Assembly: GCA_035620975.1 (NCBI GenBank)
Contig: DASPFV010000219.1
Coordinates: 1 to 64,000, forward strand
DNA from: DASPFV01 sp035620975
Lineage (GTDB): Bacteria; Acidobacteriota; Vicinamibacteria; Vicinamibacterales; 2-12-FULL-66-21
DNA length: 64,000 bases
Direction: 5' to 3'
Of the stretch, positions 1-8,941 are shown piece by piece. Positions within the stretch are counted from its first letter, which is position 1; each line of letters opens with the position of its first letter. The notes below the pieces were generated by a model. The model saw nothing but the letters and a program-made list of their open reading frames with translations, ran no database searches and was not told where the DNA came from. Both the position numbers and the translations under genes were made by a program.

Positions 1-1
1 C

Positions 2-34
2 ATGAAGGGCGGCACGGTGGTCCGCCACGACTGA
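2..34 (+). CDS. 3' end of an upstream gene, possibly an amidohydrolase
   Basis: An open frame enters from outside the window and ends at the TGA at 32-34, giving a C-terminus that reads MKGGTVVRHD. A lysine-Gly-Gly-Thr/Lys-Val ending of this kind is common at the C-terminus of imidazolonepropionase-like secreted amidohydrolases, where it forms part of the small beta domain. Only eleven codons are visible, so the family assignment is an inference from the ending alone; any other gene ending here would look similar. Confidence 0.3.
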   Translation: MKGGTVVRHD

Positions 35-43
35 GCGGGAAAT

Positions 44-80
44 CCGGGTTGATCCGCGCTCATCCGCGCCCCGTGGAGAA
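44..80 (+). repeat. Dispersed 34-bp repeat, copy A
   Basis: The stretch contains ATCCGCG twice, 10 nt apart, followed by CCCCGTG. The reverse complement of 10837-10870 is the same word with a few substitutions. Both copies are intergenic, next to a gene start, and in opposite orientation. The function is unknown. Confidence 0.55.
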
Positions 81-125
81 AGGGATCCGCGCGAATCGGC
101 GTTCGTCAGCGACACCCGGCCCGCG

Positions 126-131
126 TATAAT
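126..131 (+). promoter_or_regulatory. -10 box of the kinase gene, probably leaderless
   Basis: A perfect TATAAT lies 10 nt upstream of the ATG at 142. That places the expected transcription start at or within a few bases of the start codon. No Shine-Dalgarno sequence fits between them, and no good -35 box is visible. The same spacing occurs at the gene starting at 15116. Confidence 0.55.
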
Positions 132-141
132 CATCATGCTG

Positions 142-2763
142 ATGAGCTTAGTCGCCGGAACCCGTCTTGGCCCCTACGAGATTGTCCAACCAGCCGGTTC
201 AGGTGGCATGGGCGACGTCTATCGCGCCCGCGACACCCGGCTCGATCGGGAGGTAGCGGTCAAGACCCTCAAAGGTCCCTTCACAGAGCGATTCGAACGC
301 GAAGCCCGCGCGATCTCCTCGCTGAATCATCCCAACATCTGCACGCTCCACGACGTCGGGGAACACGAGGGCACCGGCTACCTCGTCATGGAGTACATCG
401 AAGGCAAGCCGGTCTCCGGACCGCTGCCCGTCGAGCAGGCGCTTGCCCTGGGGATCGAGATCTGTGAGGCCCTGCACGCCGCGCACAGGAAGGGCATCAT
501 CCACCGCGATCTGAAGCCGGACAACATCCTGGTCACGAAGCAGGGCGTGAAGCTGCTCGACTTCGGCCTGGCGAAGCTGGCTGGGGGCGCCAGCATGACG
601 TCGGGGCCGGGCGCATCGGCCGTCGAGCAGGCCACCGTGGCCGCGCTGACCGGCGCCCACACGGTCGTCGGCACGCCGCAGTACATGGCGCCGGAGCAGA
701 TCGAAGCACGCCAGGTGGACGCGCGCACCGACATCTTCGCGTTCGGCTGCGTGCTCTACGAGCTGCTCACCGGCAAGCGAGCCTTCGAGGGGCAGACCTC
801 GTCGAGCGTCATGGCCGCGGTCCTGGCGACCGAGCCGCGTCCCCTGGATCAGCTGGTGCCGCTGACACCTCCGGCGCTCGAGCGAATCGTGTCCAGGTGC
901 CTCGCGAAGGACCCGGAGGATCGATGGCAGTCGGCCCGCGATGTCGCGGCCGAGCTGCGGTGGGTGGCGCAGGGTGGATCGAAGGTCGGTCTGCCTGCCG
1001 TGGTCAGCAGCCGTCGTCGCGTGCGGGAGTATGTGGCGTGGGCCGTCTGCGGCGTGGCGACTGCCGCCGCGATCGGCTTCGCCACGGCGTGGGTTCGCCG
1101 TGCGCCCGAGCCAGGCCCGATCGTCCGCTTCCCGCTGATCATGCCACCCTCGGTGCAGAACGCGAGCCCGCCGGTGGTCTCTCCGGACGGCCGCAACATC
1201 GTCTTTGCGGCCGACTCCGACGGCCGGCGGATGATCTGGATCCGGCCGCTCGACGCCCTGGAGCCGCGGCCGATCCCCGGCACGGAGGGCGTGCAGCGGC
1301 CGTTCTGGTCGCCCGACAGCCGCTTCGTCGCGTTCGTCGCGGGCGGGAAGCTGAAGAAGGTCGATATCACCGGCGGTCCGCCCCAGGCGATCTGTGATGC
1401 GCCCAATGGTTCCGACGGAGCGTGGAGCCCGGAAGGTGTGATCCTCTTTGACGGCCGCGCCACCGATCCCCTGATGCGGGTGCCGGCCAGCGGCGGGGTG
1501 GCCCAGCCCGTCGTGTTCGAGGCCGGCAAGGACGAAGGGACGCCCGGCACCGGCTGGCCGGAGTTCCTCCCGGACGGGAAACACTTTCTGTACACGCGCT
1601 CCGATCCGACGTCCCCCGAGATGACGCTGATGGTGGGCTCCATCGACGGCCCTGCCGTGAAGACGCTCTTCAAGACGACGACGCGCGTGCAGTACGCCGA
1701 CCCGGGATACCTGCTGTTCGTCCGGGATCGAACGCTCGTCGCGCAGCGTTTCGACGCGCAGGCGCTGACGCTCGAAGGCGAGCCGGTGCCGATGGGCGAG
1801 GGATTGGGCACCGACGACGTCGGGCTGGCCTCGTTCTCCGCGTCCCACAACGGCACGCTCGTGTTCCGCGGGGGCGACCTGACCGGGACGCGCCTCCTCT
1901 GGGTCGACCGCAGTGGCAGGGAAACGCCGGTGCTCGACGCGCCCGCAGACTACCGCGATACGTCGCTCTCCCCGGACGGCGCGCGTCTCGTCTACGACAT
2001 CGGCGACGGCAGCACGACCCGCGGAGATCTCTGGATCCGCGATCTGACGCGGGGCGTTTCCTCGCGCTTCACCTTCGATGCCGCGAGCGAGATGAATCCG
2101 AAATGGTCCCCCGACGGCCGTCGCATCGTCTACACGTCGAAGGTCAAGGGGCCCGGCGATCTCGTCGTGAAGGATGCGTCCGGCACGCGGGACGCCGAGC
2201 CCCTTCTCGTCGATGGCGAGGAGAAGTACGTTTCGGATTGGTCGCGCGACGGCCGGTACATTCTGTACTCGTCGCGCGGCGAGGGGGATGGGAGCTGGGA
2301 TATCTGGGCCTTCCCGGTATCAGGCGACCGCAAGCCGTTCCCGGTGGTGAAGACGCCGTTTGCCGAGCTCTGGGCGACGTTCTCGCCCGGCGCGAACTAC
2401 ATTGCCTACCAGTCGAACGAGTCGGGGCGCGCCGAAATCTACGTGCACGAGTTCCCGGAAGCGCGGAACAAGTGGCAGATCTCCACCGAAGGGGGGCTCG
2501 AGCCGTACTGGAGCGCCGACGGCCGGGAGCTGTTCTACCGATCCGGCTCGCGCGTGTTCTCGGTGCCGGTGCAGACCGGCGCGACCTTCGCGGCGGGTAC
2601 GCCCGCGCCGCTGTTCCAGACCCGGTTCGCCACCGTCACGGTCCGCGGCCGCTACCGGCCTGCGCCCGACGGCCAGCGGTTCCTGGTGCTCAGCCCGCTC
2701 GCCCGCGAGGCGGAGCAGCCCGCATCGGTCGTTCTCAACTGGACGTCGGCGCTCCAGCGCTGA
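142..2763 (+). CDS. Transmembrane Ser/Thr protein kinase with TolB-like beta-propeller
   Basis: This Hanks-type kinase of about 873 residues phosphorylates Ser/Thr of unknown targets. The cytoplasmic kinase domain (about 1-270) has the glycine loop GSGGMG, the ATP lysine near 41 in VAVK, HRDLKPDN near 120 and DFG near 140. One membrane helix follows at about 295-320. Residues 330-873 hold PD40/TolB repeats (SPDGR-type blades) outside the membrane, presumably a sensor. An ATG at 136 is in frame, but 142 fits both the usual MSLVAGTRLGPYE start of this family and the -10 box spacing. The gene is monocistronic and convergent with the SDR gene. The kinase assignment is secure; the ligand and substrates are unknown. 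Confidence 0.93.
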   Translation: MSLVAGTRLGPYEIVQPAGSGGMGDVYRARDTRLDREVAVKTLKGPFTERFEREARAISSLNHPNICTLHDVGEHEGTGYLVMEYIEGKPVSGPLPVEQALALGIEICEALHAAHRKGIIHRDLKPDNILVTKQGVKLLDFGLAKLAGGASMTSGPGASAVEQATVAALTGAHTVVGTPQYMAPEQIEARQVDARTDIFAFGCVLYELLTGKRAFEGQTSSSVMAAVLATEPRPLDQLVPLTPPALERIVSRCLAKDPEDRWQSARDVAAELRWVAQGGSKVGLPAVVSSRRRVREYVAWAVCGVATAAAIGFATAWVRRAPEPGPIVRFPLIMPPSVQNASPPVVSPDGRNIVFAADSDGRRMIWIRPLDALEPRPIPGTEGVQRPFWSPDSRFVAFVAGGKLKKVDITGGPPQAICDAPNGSDGAWSPEGVILFDGRATDPLMRVPASGGVAQPVVFEAGKDEGTPGTGWPEFLPDGKHFLYTRSDPTSPEMTLMVGSIDGPAVKTLFKTTTRVQYADPGYLLFVRDRTLVAQRFDAQALTLEGEPVPMGEGLGTDDVGLASFSASHNGTLVFRGGDLTGTRLLWVDRSGRETPVLDAPADYRDTSLSPDGARLVYDIGDGSTTRGDLWIRDLTRGVSSRFTFDAASEMNPKWSPDGRRIVYTSKVKGPGDLVVKDASGTRDAEPLLVDGEEKYVSDWSRDGRYILYSSRGEGDGSWDIWAFPVSGDRKPFPVVKTPFAELWATFSPGANYIAYQSNESGRAEIYVHEFPEARNKWQISTEGGLEPYWSADGRELFYRSGSRVFSVPVQTGATFAAGTPAPLFQTRFATVTVRGRYRPAPDGQRFLVLSPLAREAEQPASVVLNWTSALQR

Positions 2764-2786
2764 GGCCGGTCAGGCTCTTCCGCGCG

Positions 2787-3659
2787 CTACCCGGCCGTGA
2801 TGTGCTTCCCGAGATCGTTCGGGAGGATCGACGCAAAGGTATCGACGACGCTTTGCGGCCGTGGCCCGCCGGCGGCGGACGCCGACAGGCCGCCGTCGAC
2901 GACGAGCGTGTGGCCGGTCATGAAGCTGCCCGCATCCGAGGCCAGCAGCAGCAGCGGGACGGCGAGCTCAGCCGGATCGCCAATCCGGGCGAGCGGTGCG
3001 GCCTCAGTGACCCATCGCCGGAAGTCGGGCATCCCGAACACCGGACCCGTCATCTCGCTCGGGAACCATCCGGGCGCGAGGGCATTGACGCGAATGCCCC
3101 GGTTCGCCCAGCTGCAGGCGAGATTCCTCGTGAGATTGATGACCGCCGCCTTCGAAGTCTGGTAGGCGGTCGGAAAATCGCTGAGACCCGCCAGGCCGGC
3201 GACCGAGGCGACGTTGATGATGGATCCGCCCCTGCCGTCCGCCAGCTGACGGGCACCGACTTCGCGGCAGCAGTACCAGGTCCCGAGCACGTTGACGCGC
3301 AGCGTCCGTTCGAACAGCTCGTGCGGTATGCGCTCGGGCACGATCGGCGCTTCGGCCACCACGCCGGCGTTGTTGACGAGAACGTCGATGCGGCCGAAGC
3401 GCTCCCAGCCCGAGGCGACCATCGTGGCGACCTCCTCGGGGTTCCCGACATCGCAGCGGATCGCGATGGCCTCGTGGCCGGCCGCGGTCAGGCGCTCCGC
3501 GACCACCTGGAGCTTGTCGAGCGACCGGGCCGCCAGAACCAGCCTCGCACCGGCCGTCGCCAGCGTCTGCGCGAACGTCACGCCGAGCCCGTACGACGCG
3601 CCGGTGACCAGCGCCGTCCTGCCTTCGAGGCTCAACGAGGGGTGAACGGTCGTCTGCAT
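2787..3659 (-). CDS. SDR-family NAD(P)-dependent oxidoreductase
   Basis: A classical short-chain dehydrogenase/reductase of 290 residues, at the usual family length. The Rossmann motif TGASYGLG is at 19-26, NNAG at 96-99, the catalytic serine at 152, and YxxxK at Y166/K170. It resembles gluconate 5-dehydrogenase or 3-oxoacyl-ACP reductase-like enzymes that oxidise a secondary alcohol; the substrate cannot be deduced. The enzyme is cytoplasmic with no signal peptide. It converges with the kinase gene, 23 bp apart. In the 230 bp upstream, TTGAC (3731-3735) and GTCAA (3756-3760) form a short inverted repeat that could be a TetR-type operator, but five-base arms are weak evidence. Confidence 0.9.
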   Translation of the reverse strand: MQTTVHPSLSLEGRTALVTGASYGLGVTFAQTLATAGARLVLAARSLDKLQVVAERLTAAGHEAIAIRCDVGNPEEVATMVASGWERFGRIDVLVNNAGVVAEAPIVPERIPHELFERTLRVNVLGTWYCCREVGARQLADGRGGSIINVASVAGLAGLSDFPTAYQTSKAAVINLTRNLACSWANRGIRVNALAPGWFPSEMTGPVFGMPDFRRWVTEAAPLARIGDPAELAVPLLLLASDAGSFMTGHTLVVDGGLSASAAGGPRPQSVVDTFASILPNDLGKHITAG

Positions 3660-3892
3660 TTCTGGTCAGTGGCTGCTGCCGGTTCACGAGGCGGGCGCAC
3701 GACGCGTCTCCTGCGACGGCGCCGGAGGCTTTGACTCCTCAGAACTTTGTACAGCGTCAAGTTTCTCCGGGGGCAAGGCCGACCCCGCGTCAGCGCGGCG
3801 TTGTCAAACAGTGCGACTAGCGAAACCGCGCCTGGTGGGGCCGAGGCGCAGCCTCGCTAGACTATCATTCCCGTCGGGAAGGAGACACGACA

Positions 3893-4834
3893 TTGTCACT
3901 GCGTCCAGCGACTTCGACGCTCGCGGGGTGCCTGCTGTTCTCGGCAGGGCTGTCCGGTCAGCAGCCCGACGTCTTCGACCGCGTGAAGCACGGATACGCG
4001 GACTCCGACGGCGTGAAGATCCACTACGCGACGCTCGGCTCGGGGCCGCTCGTCGTCATGATCCACGGCTTTCCAGATTTCTGGTACAGCTGGCGCCATT
4101 CGATGGATGCGCTGGCGGACCGCTTCCAGGTCGTGGCCATCGATCAGCGTGGCTACAACCTGAGCGACCGGCCCAAGGGGGTCGAGCACTACGACCTGCG
4201 GCTGCTCGTGGCGGATGTCGCGGCCGTCATCCGTCACCTGGGCCGCGACACGGCAACGATCGTCGGTCACGACTGGGGCGGCATGGTCGCGTGGCAGTTC
4301 GCGATGACCCAGCCCGGGATGACGGAACGCCTGGTCGTCCTCAATCTTCCCCACCCGAACGGGCTGCTCCGGGAGCTCAGATCCAACCCCGAACAGATCG
4401 CCAACAGCGAGTACGCGCGCACGTTCCAGAAGGGATCACCCGCGGATCCGACCGTCTTCTTCGGACGGCCGATGACGGCGGAGACGCTGTCCGGATGGGT
4501 ACGGGACGAGGCCGCGCGAAAACGGTACGTCGAGGCGTTCGGGCGGTCCGATTTCGAGGCGATGCTGAACTACTACAAGGCGAACTACCCGAAGGGGACC
4601 GGCGAACAGGGCCCGCCACTGCCCGAGCTGCCGAAGATCGCGGTGCCGGTGCTCCTGTTCCACGGGCTGAACGACCAGGCGCTGCACCGCAATGGCCTTG
4701 CGGGCACGTGGGACTGGGTGGAGAAGGATCTCACGATGGTGACGATCCCCGGCGCCGGACACTTCGTCCAGCAGGACGCCGCCGAGCTCGTGACGTCGAC
4801 CATGAAATGGTGGCTGACGATGCGCACGCGCTGA
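3893..4834 (+). CDS. Alpha/beta hydrolase, epoxide-hydrolase-like
   Basis: This 313-residue alpha/beta hydrolase has the oxyanion motif HGFPDFW (58-64), the nucleophile Asp127 in GHDWGG, and a C-terminal catalytic His near 290 in GAGHF. Aspartate in place of serine at the nucleophile elbow is the signature of soluble epoxide hydrolases and haloalkane dehalogenases, so it probably hydrolyses an epoxide via an ester intermediate. Residues 8-24 are hydrophobic and end in small residues, suggesting export. The TTG start at 3893 is chosen because GGGAAGGAG (3876-3884) sits 8 nt upstream; a TATCAT hexamer at 3863-3868 may be the -10 box. The exact substrate is unknown. Confidence 0.85.
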   Translation: MSLRPATSTLAGCLLFSAGLSGQQPDVFDRVKHGYADSDGVKIHYATLGSGPLVVMIHGFPDFWYSWRHSMDALADRFQVVAIDQRGYNLSDRPKGVEHYDLRLLVADVAAVIRHLGRDTATIVGHDWGGMVAWQFAMTQPGMTERLVVLNLPHPNGLLRELRSNPEQIANSEYARTFQKGSPADPTVFFGRPMTAETLSGWVRDEAARKRYVEAFGRSDFEAMLNYYKANYPKGTGEQGPPLPELPKIAVPVLLFHGLNDQALHRNGLAGTWDWVEKDLTMVTIPGAGHFVQQDAAELVTSTMKWWLTMRTR

Positions 4835-4842
4835 GCCCTGAC

Positions 4843-5322
4843 TCAGCCGGCCTGCTGCATCGTCTCCGGCATCGGCACGGCGACCACCTCACCACGCGCG
4901 GTCGTCTTCCCCGCGGCCATGACCGAGACTGCGACGACCACCTTGCGCGCCGACACGGACGTGATGCTGCCGCGCAGCTCGAGCTCCGGGCCGAGCGGCG
5001 TGGGAGCCAGGAAGTCGACGTGCAGCGCCGCGGTGACGTAGCGCGGGGAGGGCTGATCCCCGATCCGCCGGCCGGCCGATTCTTCCGCCGCTGCCGCCGC
5101 GGTGCCGATGGCGTGGCAGTCGATCAGCGACGCAATGAGTCCGCCGTAGACGAATCCTGGCACGGCGACGTGCTCGGGGCGCGGCGTGAATCGCGCGACG
5201 CTGCCGTCGCCCTCCCAGAACGTCCGGACGTGATATCCCGGCGCGTTCAGTCGCCCGCACCCGAAGCAGTGCGCGAACGCGTCAGGATAGTAGTCCTGGA
5301 CGGCCCCTGATTGAACGGTCAT
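4843..5322 (-). CDS. PaaI/YbgC-type hotdog thioesterase
   Basis: A hotdog-fold protein of 159 residues (ATG at 5322), probably hydrolysing an acyl-CoA thioester. The N-terminal CFGCG motif followed by NAPGYH is typical of the PaaI-like subfamily. The segment GGLIASLIDCHAIGTA forms the central hotdog helix, and the usual beta strand VDFLAPTPLGPELELRG follows. An in-frame extension to 5568 exists but runs antisense into pncB and lacks homology, so the shorter start is preferred. It is divergent from pncB with only 34 bp between the start codons, so promoters must overlap. The physiological substrate is unknown. Confidence 0.82.
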   Translation of the reverse strand: MTVQSGAVQDYYPDAFAHCFGCGRLNAPGYHVRTFWEGDGSVARFTPRPEHVAVPGFVYGGLIASLIDCHAIGTAAAAAEESAGRRIGDQPSPRYVTAALHVDFLAPTPLGPELELRGSITSVSARKVVVAVSVMAAGKTTARGEVVAVPMPETMQQAG

Positions 5323-5330
5323 GGCTGCAT

Positions 5331-5336
5331 GATAAT
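5331..5336 (+). promoter_or_regulatory. Candidate -10 box for pncB
   Basis: GATAAT lies 20 nt before the pncB ATG in the 34-bp gap between divergent genes. TTGAAC at 5311-5316 is too close (14 nt) for a standard -35, so the assignment rests on the -10 hexamer alone. A GGAGG ribosome-binding site follows at 5345-5349. Confidence 0.35.
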
Positions 5337-5356
5337 GATCGTCCGGAGGCTGCGCC

Positions 5357-6718
5357 ATGGAGGTCACCGCGCCCGCACGACTGGGGCTGTTCACCGACCT
5401 GTACGAGCTCACGATGCTCCAGGCGTACCACCAGGAGAACATGGCCGGAATGGCCGTGTTCAGTCTCTTCGTGCGGCGCCTGCCGGAGCAGAGGAATTTC
5501 CTGCTGGCCTGCGGTCTCGAGTCGGTGCTCTCCTGGCTCGAGCAGCTCCGGTTCACCGACGACGACATCGCGTACCTGCGATCACTGTCGCTGTTCTCGC
5601 CGGGATTCCTCGAGTGGCTCGGCCGGTTCCGATTCGCGGGGGACGTCTACGCCGTGCCCGAAGGCACGCCCGTGTTCGCGAACGAGCCGATTCTCGAGAT
5701 TGCGGCGCCCATCGCGCAGGCGCAGGTCGTCGAAACCTTCGTGATGAACCAGGTCACCGTCCAGACGGTGCTGGCATCCAAGGCCGCGCGCATCGTGCAG
5801 GCGGCGCAGGGCCGGAAGGTCGTCGACTTCGGTGTACGGCGCGCGCACGGCATCGACGCGGGGCTCAAGGGCGCGCGCGCGTTCTACATCGCCGGCGTCC
5901 ACGCGACATCGAACGTGCTCGCAGGCCGGCTCTACGGGATTCCCGTGGCGGGGACAATGGCCCACAGCTACGTGCAGGCGCACGTCGACGAGCGAGAGGC
6001 CTTTCGCGCGTTTGCCCGCATGTTTCCCGGCACAGTGCTCCTCGTCGACACCTACGATACTCTCGAGGGCGTGCGCCACGTCGTCGAGCTGGAGAAAGGC
6101 ACGCCAGGGTCCGCGATCGGCGCCATCCGGCTCGATTCCGGGGATCTGGCGAGCCTCGCGGCCGAGTCGCGCCGCATCCTGGACGCCGCCGGGCTGCAGC
6201 GCATCGAGATCCTGGCCAGCGGCGGCCTCGACGAGTACGAGATTGCGGCTCTGTTGCGGGCCGGCGCGCCCATCGACGGGTTCGGGGTCGGCACGTCGCT
6301 GGCAGTGTCGAACGATGCTCCGGATCTCGACATTGTCTACAAGCTGAGCGAGTACGCCGGCCGCGGCCGCACGAAGCTGTCGACGGACAAGCCGATCCTT
6401 CCGGGTCGGAAGCAGGCCTTCCGCCGCGAGCTCGACGGCCGGAGCGTCGGCGACGTGATCGCCAGGAGCGACGAAGGACAGGAAGGGCGGCCCCTCCTGC
6501 GGCTGGTGATGCGGGCAGGCACGCGGACGCTCGAGGCAGACGGCTCGCTCCAGTCGGCGCGCCAGCGTGCGGTGCAGGAGCTCTCGGCGCTGCCGCCTTC
6601 GGTGCTCGGCCTCGAGTGGGCCGATCCACCCTATCCCGTCGCCGTCAGTGCGGCGCTCGAACGCTACCACGCCGAAGTACGAGCGAGTGTCGGGACCAGA
6701 CGGAGTGGAGCGGACTGA
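5357..6718 (+). CDS. pncB: Nicotinate phosphoribosyltransferase
   Basis: The enzyme joins nicotinate to PRPP, driven by ATP, to give nicotinate mononucleotide in the Preiss-Handler NAD salvage route. The 453-residue protein begins with the family hallmark LFTDLYELTM. It carries the DFGVRRAHG segment near 157, whose His is phosphorylated in the family, GTMAHS near 199, and VDTYDT near 231 in the PRPP/phosphate barrel. GGAGG at 5345-5349 sets the ATG at 5357. The pncA gene starts 130 bp downstream on the same strand, so nicotinamide can be deamidated and channelled to NAD by the two neighbours. Confidence 0.93.
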   Translation: MEVTAPARLGLFTDLYELTMLQAYHQENMAGMAVFSLFVRRLPEQRNFLLACGLESVLSWLEQLRFTDDDIAYLRSLSLFSPGFLEWLGRFRFAGDVYAVPEGTPVFANEPILEIAAPIAQAQVVETFVMNQVTVQTVLASKAARIVQAAQGRKVVDFGVRRAHGIDAGLKGARAFYIAGVHATSNVLAGRLYGIPVAGTMAHSYVQAHVDEREAFRAFARMFPGTVLLVDTYDTLEGVRHVVELEKGTPGSAIGAIRLDSGDLASLAAESRRILDAAGLQRIEILASGGLDEYEIAALLRAGAPIDGFGVGTSLAVSNDAPDLDIVYKLSEYAGRGRTKLSTDKPILPGRKQAFRRELDGRSVGDVIARSDEGQEGRPLLRLVMRAGTRTLEADGSLQSARQRAVQELSALPPSVLGLEWADPPYPVAVSAALERYHAEVRASVGTRRSGAD

Positions 6719-6848
6719 TACCCTTCATGACATCGTGGGTCCGGCGCAGCCGGGTGGGGAACTAGAGGATATCCGAAGAGAATTGTCTGCACCCCGAAAG
6801 TCAGAAGCCGGAACCGAGCTTGCTGCGCCTGGCACTGAGAGGTACGCC

Positions 6849-7538
6849 ATGCCGACACGGAATCAGACCGATCAGCGAAACGCGGACCGCCGCGAGGCCC
6901 TGCAAAGCGAGCGGGCTGGCGACCTGACGAGACCGAAGCTCGAGCGCACGGCCCTGCTGCTGGTCGATGTCCAGAACGACTTCTGTCCGGGCGGCGCCCT
7001 TGCCGTTCCCGCCGCCGATCGCGTGATTGCCCCCCTGAATTCGGCGAGTGCCCGCTTCGCCGCGGCCGGGCAGCCCGTCTACGCCTCGAGAGACTGGCAT
7101 CCGCCCGACTCCACCCATTTTCAGGCGTTCGGCGGTCGATGGCCCGTGCACTGCGTGGCGGGCTCGCCGGGCGCGCAGTTCCATCCGGACCTGAAGCTCC
7201 CTGGCGACACGATCGTCGTCTCCGCGGGGCAGGGCCGCGAGGACGACGGCTACTCGGCGTTCGAGGGGACGACGACCGGCGGACGTGCGCTGGCAGACGA
7301 CCTTCGCGCGAGAGGCATCGAGGAGTTGTACGTCGGCGGGATCGCGACCGACTACTGCGTGCGGGCGTCGGTGCTCGATGCCCGCAAAGCCGGCTTCCGC
7401 GTGACGGTGCTCGACGATGCCGTCGCCGGAATCGATCCGGACGACTCACGGCGCGCGCTGGAGGAGATGCGCGCTGCCGGAGCCGCGCTCATTTCGAGCG
7501 GCGAGCTCGGATGGGCAGGCGAGACACGCGGCACCTGA
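6849..7538 (+). CDS. pncA: Nicotinamidase / isochorismatase-family hydrolase
   Basis: It would hydrolyse nicotinamide to nicotinate, feeding PncB upstream. The 229-residue protein has Asp40 in VDVQNDFCPGGAL, metal-site residues in RDWHPPDSTHF (82-91), and the nucleophile Cys170 in GIATDYC. Family members carry a catalytic Lys about midway, in a K-G-x5-D-x-Y-S-A-F context. Here the aligned residue is Ala126 (VVSAGQGREDDGYSAF), with no gap needed. The ATG at 6849 has GAGAGG six bases upstream. The first 30 residues are a charged extension absent from most homologues. The gene is convergent with the next one. Nicotinamidase is the best call from context, but the lysine loss leaves activity open. 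Confidence 0.85.
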   Translation: MPTRNQTDQRNADRREALQSERAGDLTRPKLERTALLLVDVQNDFCPGGALAVPAADRVIAPLNSASARFAAAGQPVYASRDWHPPDSTHFQAFGGRWPVHCVAGSPGAQFHPDLKLPGDTIVVSAGQGREDDGYSAFEGTTTGGRALADDLRARGIEELYVGGIATDYCVRASVLDARKAGFRVTVLDDAVAGIDPDDSRRALEEMRAAGAALISSGELGWAGETRGT

Positions 7539-7600
7539 AGCGAAGCCGTGCACCCGGCCGCTGAGGCCGTGCCCGCGTGGAGGCTGCGTTCAGCACCCTG

Positions 7601-8908
7601 CTAGTGCGCGAGCTCCAGGAGGAACATCTGCCTCGTGCCGTCGCTCGCGATGCCCGGCACGACGATCGCGTCGCTGGTCCGGTTCCAGGCGGGCGCGGGA
7701 TCGAGACGCAGGGGCCCGCGATTCCAGGTCGAGAGAAACACCGGAGGCGACTTCACCACACGCCGCGTGCGCATCTCGAGAAAGGTGTAATGGTGGTACT
7801 CGCCGTCCCGGTGCCCGTTGACGAACCAGCTGCCGTCCGGGCTCAGCGAGACGTCTCCCTCGGGGTTCGGGAACACATCCCTGCCTCCGAGCGAGTCGAC
7901 GATCTGCTTCCGCGCCGTGTGGTAGACGACCTGACGGCCTTCGGATGACCCGATGATAGTCGGCCCCCAGGCCCACTCCGGGTGCCCCCCGATGAACGTC
8001 TCGTGGCGCGTCAGATCCGAGCCGTCGGGCCGTACCGTGAACACCGCGTTCACGCGTGGACCGTGCACCTGCTGCTCGAAATCGGCCCGGCAGAAGAAGT
8101 ACAGCAGGTCGTTGTTCCGGTTGTTGAGCGTGTGATTGATGAAGAAGTGGCGTGCGTCGAGGTTCTCGACCGTCCCGCGCAGCGCCTCCTTCAACGTTGC
8201 GAACGAGACGATCAAGGTCTTCGTTCCACTTCCGAGGTCGATCCGGAAGATGCCGTCGTCAGCCGGCGCGCCGGCGGTCGTCGTCCAGTCCCACGCCTCC
8301 GGATAGCCGGTAACCGGCCGCAGCCGTGCCATCCGCGCGTAGTTGATGGCCATGAAATAGCCGCCGTTCTGCGCGACGCCGCCGTTGGCGACTGGCGTGT
8401 CGTCGAACCGGTACTCCCGCACGCGACGCCCCTTCCCGTTGTCAGCCGCGATGTCGAAGAGCACGGTGAACACCTTCCCGGTGGCCCGGTCGCGATCGTT
8501 GAAGAAGAACTGCGTCTCCGGGTGCTCCGGGTTCCAGTAGAACATCGTTCCCTGCTGCGGGTTCCAGGCTCGGGTCGAGTCCACGACGCGCATCGCGTAA
8601 TTGTCGTGCGCATCGATGAGGCAGATCTCGGCGGCGTCCCCGGCGTTGGGCAGCCGGTCCTGAAAGCCGACCTGGAGCGCAAGGAGGTAGCGCCCGCTCG
8701 CGTTCCAGGGAATCGTGCGGCTCTGGCCGATGTACCCGAAGTAGTGGTGCCGCGGTCCCTGGGTGATCTGCGTGACCTTCATCCCGATCTGCGCAGCGGA
8801 CCGCGTGTTCCCGCCGCCGAGAGCGGCGATCCCGCAGCAGAGGATCAGTCCGATTCGAGCGGGGCTCGAAGGTCGCGAGCGGATCTCGCTGCAACCGATG
8901 CTGCTCAT
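7601..8908 (-). CDS. Secreted TolB-like propeller, oligogalacturonate-lyase-related
   Basis: A protein of 435 residues with an N-terminal hydrophobic stretch at about 17-35 (ARIGLILCCGIAALGGG), so probably exported. The rest is a beta-propeller with blades such as LSPDGSWFVNGH and HPEWAWGP. Its His-rich turns (HHYF, HYHHYTF, HFFINH) match the layout of the oligogalacturonate lyase / pectate lyase 22 family, where histidines bind the metal. A uronate- or sugar-related lyase is therefore plausible but not proven; the protein may be a non-enzymatic propeller. It is convergent with pncA and lies downstream of the cupin gene on the same strand, with a 33-bp gap. Confidence 0.6.
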   Translation of the reverse strand: MSSIGCSEIRSRPSSPARIGLILCCGIAALGGGNTRSAAQIGMKVTQITQGPRHHYFGYIGQSRTIPWNASGRYLLALQVGFQDRLPNAGDAAEICLIDAHDNYAMRVVDSTRAWNPQQGTMFYWNPEHPETQFFFNDRDRATGKVFTVLFDIAADNGKGRRVREYRFDDTPVANGGVAQNGGYFMAINYARMARLRPVTGYPEAWDWTTTAGAPADDGIFRIDLGSGTKTLIVSFATLKEALRGTVENLDARHFFINHTLNNRNNDLLYFFCRADFEQQVHGPRVNAVFTVRPDGSDLTRHETFIGGHPEWAWGPTIIGSSEGRQVVYHTARKQIVDSLGGRDVFPNPEGDVSLSPDGSWFVNGHRDGEYHHYTFLEMRTRRVVKSPPVFLSTWNRGPLRLDPAPAWNRTSDAIVVPGIASDGTRQMFLLELAH

Positions 8909-8941
8909 CTATCCTCGTGGTGTCGCACCGCGCCCGACCAT

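Noticed and set aside
3730..3760. TTGAC...GTCAA inverted repeat upstream of the SDR gene as a TetR operator
   Set aside because: The arms are only five bases and 20 nt apart, and no regulator gene is adjacent, so it is kept only as a remark.
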